A DNA stretch of 64,000 bases from Linanthus parryae (taxonomy: Eukaryota > Streptophyta > Magnoliopsida > Ericales > Polemoniaceae), in assembly GCA_023055425.1 (NCBI GenBank), contig JALGPY010000007.1, positions 87,445,136-87,509,135 of the forward strand, read 5' to 3'. Under the pieces are notes generated by a model, which made no database searches, had not been told where the DNA came from, and saw only the letters and a list, made by a program, of their open reading frames with translations. Positions 61,101 through 64,000 of this stretch are shown here, piece after piece; within the stretch, counting starts at the first letter, position 1; each line of letters opens with the position of its first letter. The translations under genes and the position numbers were made by a program.

Positions 61101-62278
61101 AAGATAAGGAATATGATCCTAAAAATCTAGGAAGAATAATTTAGGACTGACTGAACTTAAAAAACAACTGGAGAGGAAGTCAACAGAATCAAACAGCGCG
61201 AACCCTAACGGTCCAACATCTGAACACGTCCCTAGGGGCGCATGTTTCATTGTGGGCGTGCCAAAGAGGCTTATTTGCTTCTCTAGTTCACTTGTAGTTT
61301 TTAGTCGCTGTAGTTTAGTCCCTAGACTCTAGGATTGGTGCAACTTGAATACTTTAGACCTAATAATGGAACCGAACACTTGGAAGAATTCCTGAAAACC
61401 TTTAGATTGATATATGATCTTCGACTTGCTGCATTATATTCTAATAAGCTTAAATGTCTGCATGGAATGAGTTAGCATCACGGAGAATCTAAATAAAAAG
61501 CTCTAAGAAGATTTAAAATAATCATATGCAATGAACTTCATGATCCGAGACTTTTTGTACTAGAATAGAAAATTGTCTACGAACATTACAATTACTAAAT
61601 TGACACAACCTGTATCATTCTGGTTCAATCCCCCTTTGTCAATTCAAGGACAAAAACTCTTTTTGAATTTCTAAAGAGAAACAATATGTAAGGTGTTCAT
61701 CTTTCTGCATCATCTTGCTCGTCCATGAATGCTTCAAACTTTATCAACTTGGACTAACTTACCTTTGTCTTCAAAGTTTTCTTCATTCAATCATGTTCTT
61801 ATCATCCTACAAAACAACATTCATACAAATGATCAAGTATATTTGCAATAAACAAAAAAAAAAAAACACTAAGAACAATCTGGAGCAAGAATGAATATGT
61901 AAATTGTTTCTCCTACTCAAATAGTATACAAAGATTCAATATTACATGAACTTTTTTTAGATCTCTAGTCCAATAGACTAACATAGTTAGAGTAGCATGG
62001 AACATATGCAATAAGCAATAATCACATCAATTGATTCATCATTGTGAATACACCATCACATGAGTTATAATTAATTGGAAAAGAATTAGAGAAGATGAAT
62101 ATCAACAAAGCAAATAGTTAACTCTCATGAACCAAAACAAGAACTTTTATTCCATGATATAAAAACATGAACAATGCCCCCCCCCCCAAAAAAAAATCAT
62201 TAAATTCAAACTAATTATGAAATTGAAAACGACTCCCTTTTTCTATCACACGAGTTTGACACGAAGTTGTTTCCCCCT
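60290..62278. other. AT-rich non-coding DNA
   Basis: No open frame of note and no recognised element ends. It holds the long CT repeat at 61008-61097 and a C11A9 run at 62177-62196. It may be diverged older repeats. Confidence 0.6.
61008..61097. repeat. (CT)45 microsatellite
   Basis: Uninterrupted CT dinucleotides over about 90 bases. Confidence 0.95.
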
Positions 62279-63758
62279 TGTTGGGACGTGTATAGTCAGC
62301 TATAGTATTATCTAAGGCTTTGTCTCTTATGCCTGTTAGGTCTAGGATTTTTTTAGCATGTCTAGGGTGTCGTATCCTATACATGTATCATTTGTGTTAT
62401 TGGTATAGAATTGTTCACTCAAGAATAACGGGGTTAGAGAGTTTTCACTTGAAGAACTACCGGAGGAAAAAAGGTCATAGAGTACACGCTTGAAAGAGGT
62501 TCAGCATGTAGCTCGGGTCACCAGCTCGAGGAGTTGGTGTGCAGTTCCCGACTAGATTCAAGCAAGCCTTGGATTGCCATCGTGTGGGGTGATACTAAAG
62601 AGAATGTAGATACTAGGTAGGGAAAAGGTAGTGTGATGAGTAGCTGATTAGTGTGATAGCTCTTGTCTATCTTGTATCAGACGTTTCGTGCAATATATTT
62701 GTATAACACTGGTTGGTGCTAGCATATGGTATTTTATTCTAATTTTCCTTCTCAGGCGGACACAGTGTCGTGTCATTTACGTTTTCATATAACTGTGTAT
62801 ACTAGCTTTACTTTAAAGTTTTATTACTTGTGAACAAGGACCATTCCCATTTGGCTCTACGCTTATAGTCTTACATTGTATCGTGCTTAGTCGTGATTTG
62901 AGAATTTATGTTATCAGATACACTCGTACTCGTGTGTAATTTGTCTATGACTGTGCTCTCTTTACCCTTTCAAACATAGGGCACAATTAGACTTTTTTTT
63001 TGAATTATTACTTCGTTAATTTCATGATCTTGGTGGATCATAATCTAGATGCTCCTTTATCTAGTTTCTTATGTCTGAGTTTCATCTTATGCTTGAATGG
63101 CTTGATCACCTAGAAAATATAGTTGTCTAGGTTGGTAAGTGAGAGCCATTATACGCCTGGATAAGAAAAGAACACAAGATTTAATTCCGAATAAGGAAGA
63201 GCCGAGAGGTGACTCGTTAAGATTAGACAATCTGTTGGATCAGTTAGGATTATGACTTGATAGGCATCGTTGTACCGAGAGGATTGGTAAACCGTTGGGT
63301 TGTGATATTAACTAAAACAGATTCGTTAGGCACCGTTGGACCGAGAGACGAAATATTGACCGAAACGTAGCGGTGTGAGTTACTGAGAGGGATTCACACT
63401 AACTCATTGGCTGGCATAGATAGAAAAAATATTTGGTGTTGTTATGAAAAATAATCGTAATTGTTTAAGCCCTAGGGACCCATTGAAAACCTAGTCTCCC
63501 ATCACAATTGTGACACATTTATCTGCAAGAAACCAAAACACCAAAAACATATTGTCTTTACTTTAACGTTTCTTGTTTGTTGGTAAAAAACCCATCATCT
63601 CAGCTATTACTGATCCTAGTTACGTTCAATACTTTAAACTAGTTATTTACTTAAGTAATTATAACTTTTCTTTGTGGAATCGATATAACACGGCACTTTA
63701 CCGGTATTACTTAAGCGATCTAGTGCACTTGCTAGTACATTAAATCCATACCCCATCA
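62279..63758 (+). repeat. Probable 5' LTR of an Athila/Tat-type Ty3 element
   Basis: Ends CCCCATCA just before AGTTTTAGGCACCCTGCTGGGGG, a decayed form of the Asp-tRNA primer site typical of Athila/Tat elements. The start is less certain: TGTTGGGACG at 62279 best mirrors the end, and TGTTAGGTC at 62334 is the alternative. It contains two copies of a TAGGCA(T/C)CGTTG(T/G)ACCGAGAG segment near 63261 and 63327. Confidence 0.55.
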
Positions 63759-63762
63759 AGTT

Positions 63763-63781
63763 TTAGGCACCCTGCTGGGGG
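63763..63781 (+). other. Degenerate Athila/Tat-type primer binding site
   Basis: TTAGGCACCCTGCTGGGGG resembles TTGGCGCCGTTGCCGGGG with about four substitutions and one missing base. Confidence 0.6.
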
Positions 63782-64000
63782 AAACGGTTAATTATTATAT
63801 ATTATTTTTTTTAATATTTTTTGTTTTATTTAATATCTCTTTGCGTTCATCTTTTATTTGATTTTGCGTTTCAGGTTTCTAGTGTATGTCCATGGTCCCT
63901 AAAGACCTTATGCCCCACTAGAGGACCAAAAAGATTAATTAGATATCTGAGAAGGAAAGAAAGGGAATGCAAAATTTATGCTTGATACGATTTCTGCAAG
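63782..64000 (+). other. Leader and possible gag start of the Athila/Tat-type element, cut by the window edge
   Basis: An AT-rich leader, then near 63925-63975 a frame reading RLIRYLRRKERE, similar in character to the basic start of Athila-type gag. Stops in the short visible part suggest decay. The rest is outside the window. Confidence 0.35.

Overview
The window is plant nuclear DNA, almost certainly from an angiosperm, and consists almost entirely of transposable elements nested in one another. The plant signatures are initiator-Met-tRNA primer sites (TGGTATCAGAGC), Tekay-type chromoviruses with a C-terminal chromodomain, a Sirevirus, an Angela/BARE-type copia, a CACTA element with CACTACAAGAAA ends, and a plant mobile domain (PMD) reading frame. 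I found no convincing host gene. The species cannot be told from this sequence.

Layout, outermost to innermost. An old minus-strand Angela/BARE-like Ty1/copia element is the host layer. Its 5' LTR is at 58931-60289, and broken internal pieces lie at 56942-58930, 52001-52687 and 38272-39713. A plus-strand Ty3 element interrupts it; I call it Tat-like. Its 3' LTR is at 37745-38271, and between the missing pol and this LTR it carries an antisense PMD gene with its own TATA box, start codon and intron. That antisense gene was then cut twice: by a Tekay element (1374-13035, TSD TCGCG) and by a Sirevirus (16215-37041, imperfect TSD). The Sirevirus was in turn cut by a minus-strand, pol-less Tekay relative (19302-30253, TSD GTCAG). 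The Angela layer was also cut by a tandem array of four LTRs (39714-51995, one TSD CGTAA around the whole array) and by a CACTA transposon (52688-56941, TSD TTA). To the right, 60290-62278 is AT-rich non-coding DNA with a long CT repeat, and 62279-64000 looks like the start of another Ty3 element (Athila/Tat type).

How the parts relate. The Tekay element at 1374-13035 is the only one with nearly complete gag-protease-RT-RNase H-integrase-chromodomain coding, spoiled by one in-frame TAG and one frame change. The pol-less element at 19302-30253 and the four-LTR array share its primer site, polypurine block and the last codons of its pol gene, so they look like non-autonomous relatives able to use the same machinery.

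Most interesting signals. (1) All eight Tekay-type LTRs, in three diverged families, share what looks like a three-exon, two-intron layout: a first donor, a TTGTAG acceptor, a 55-70 nt mini-exon ending in AG/GTAAGTAA, and a last acceptor CRCAG after a CTGA(C/T) box. Intron 1 has meanwhile picked up different cargo in each family. (2) The LTR-spacer-LTR-spacer-LTR-spacer-LTR array is bounded by one target duplication. (3) RNA polymerase III A and B boxes lie inside the LTRs of two families. (4) The palindrome TCAAGGCCTTGA and near variants are scattered through LTRs, UTRs and coding parts of the Sirevirus.
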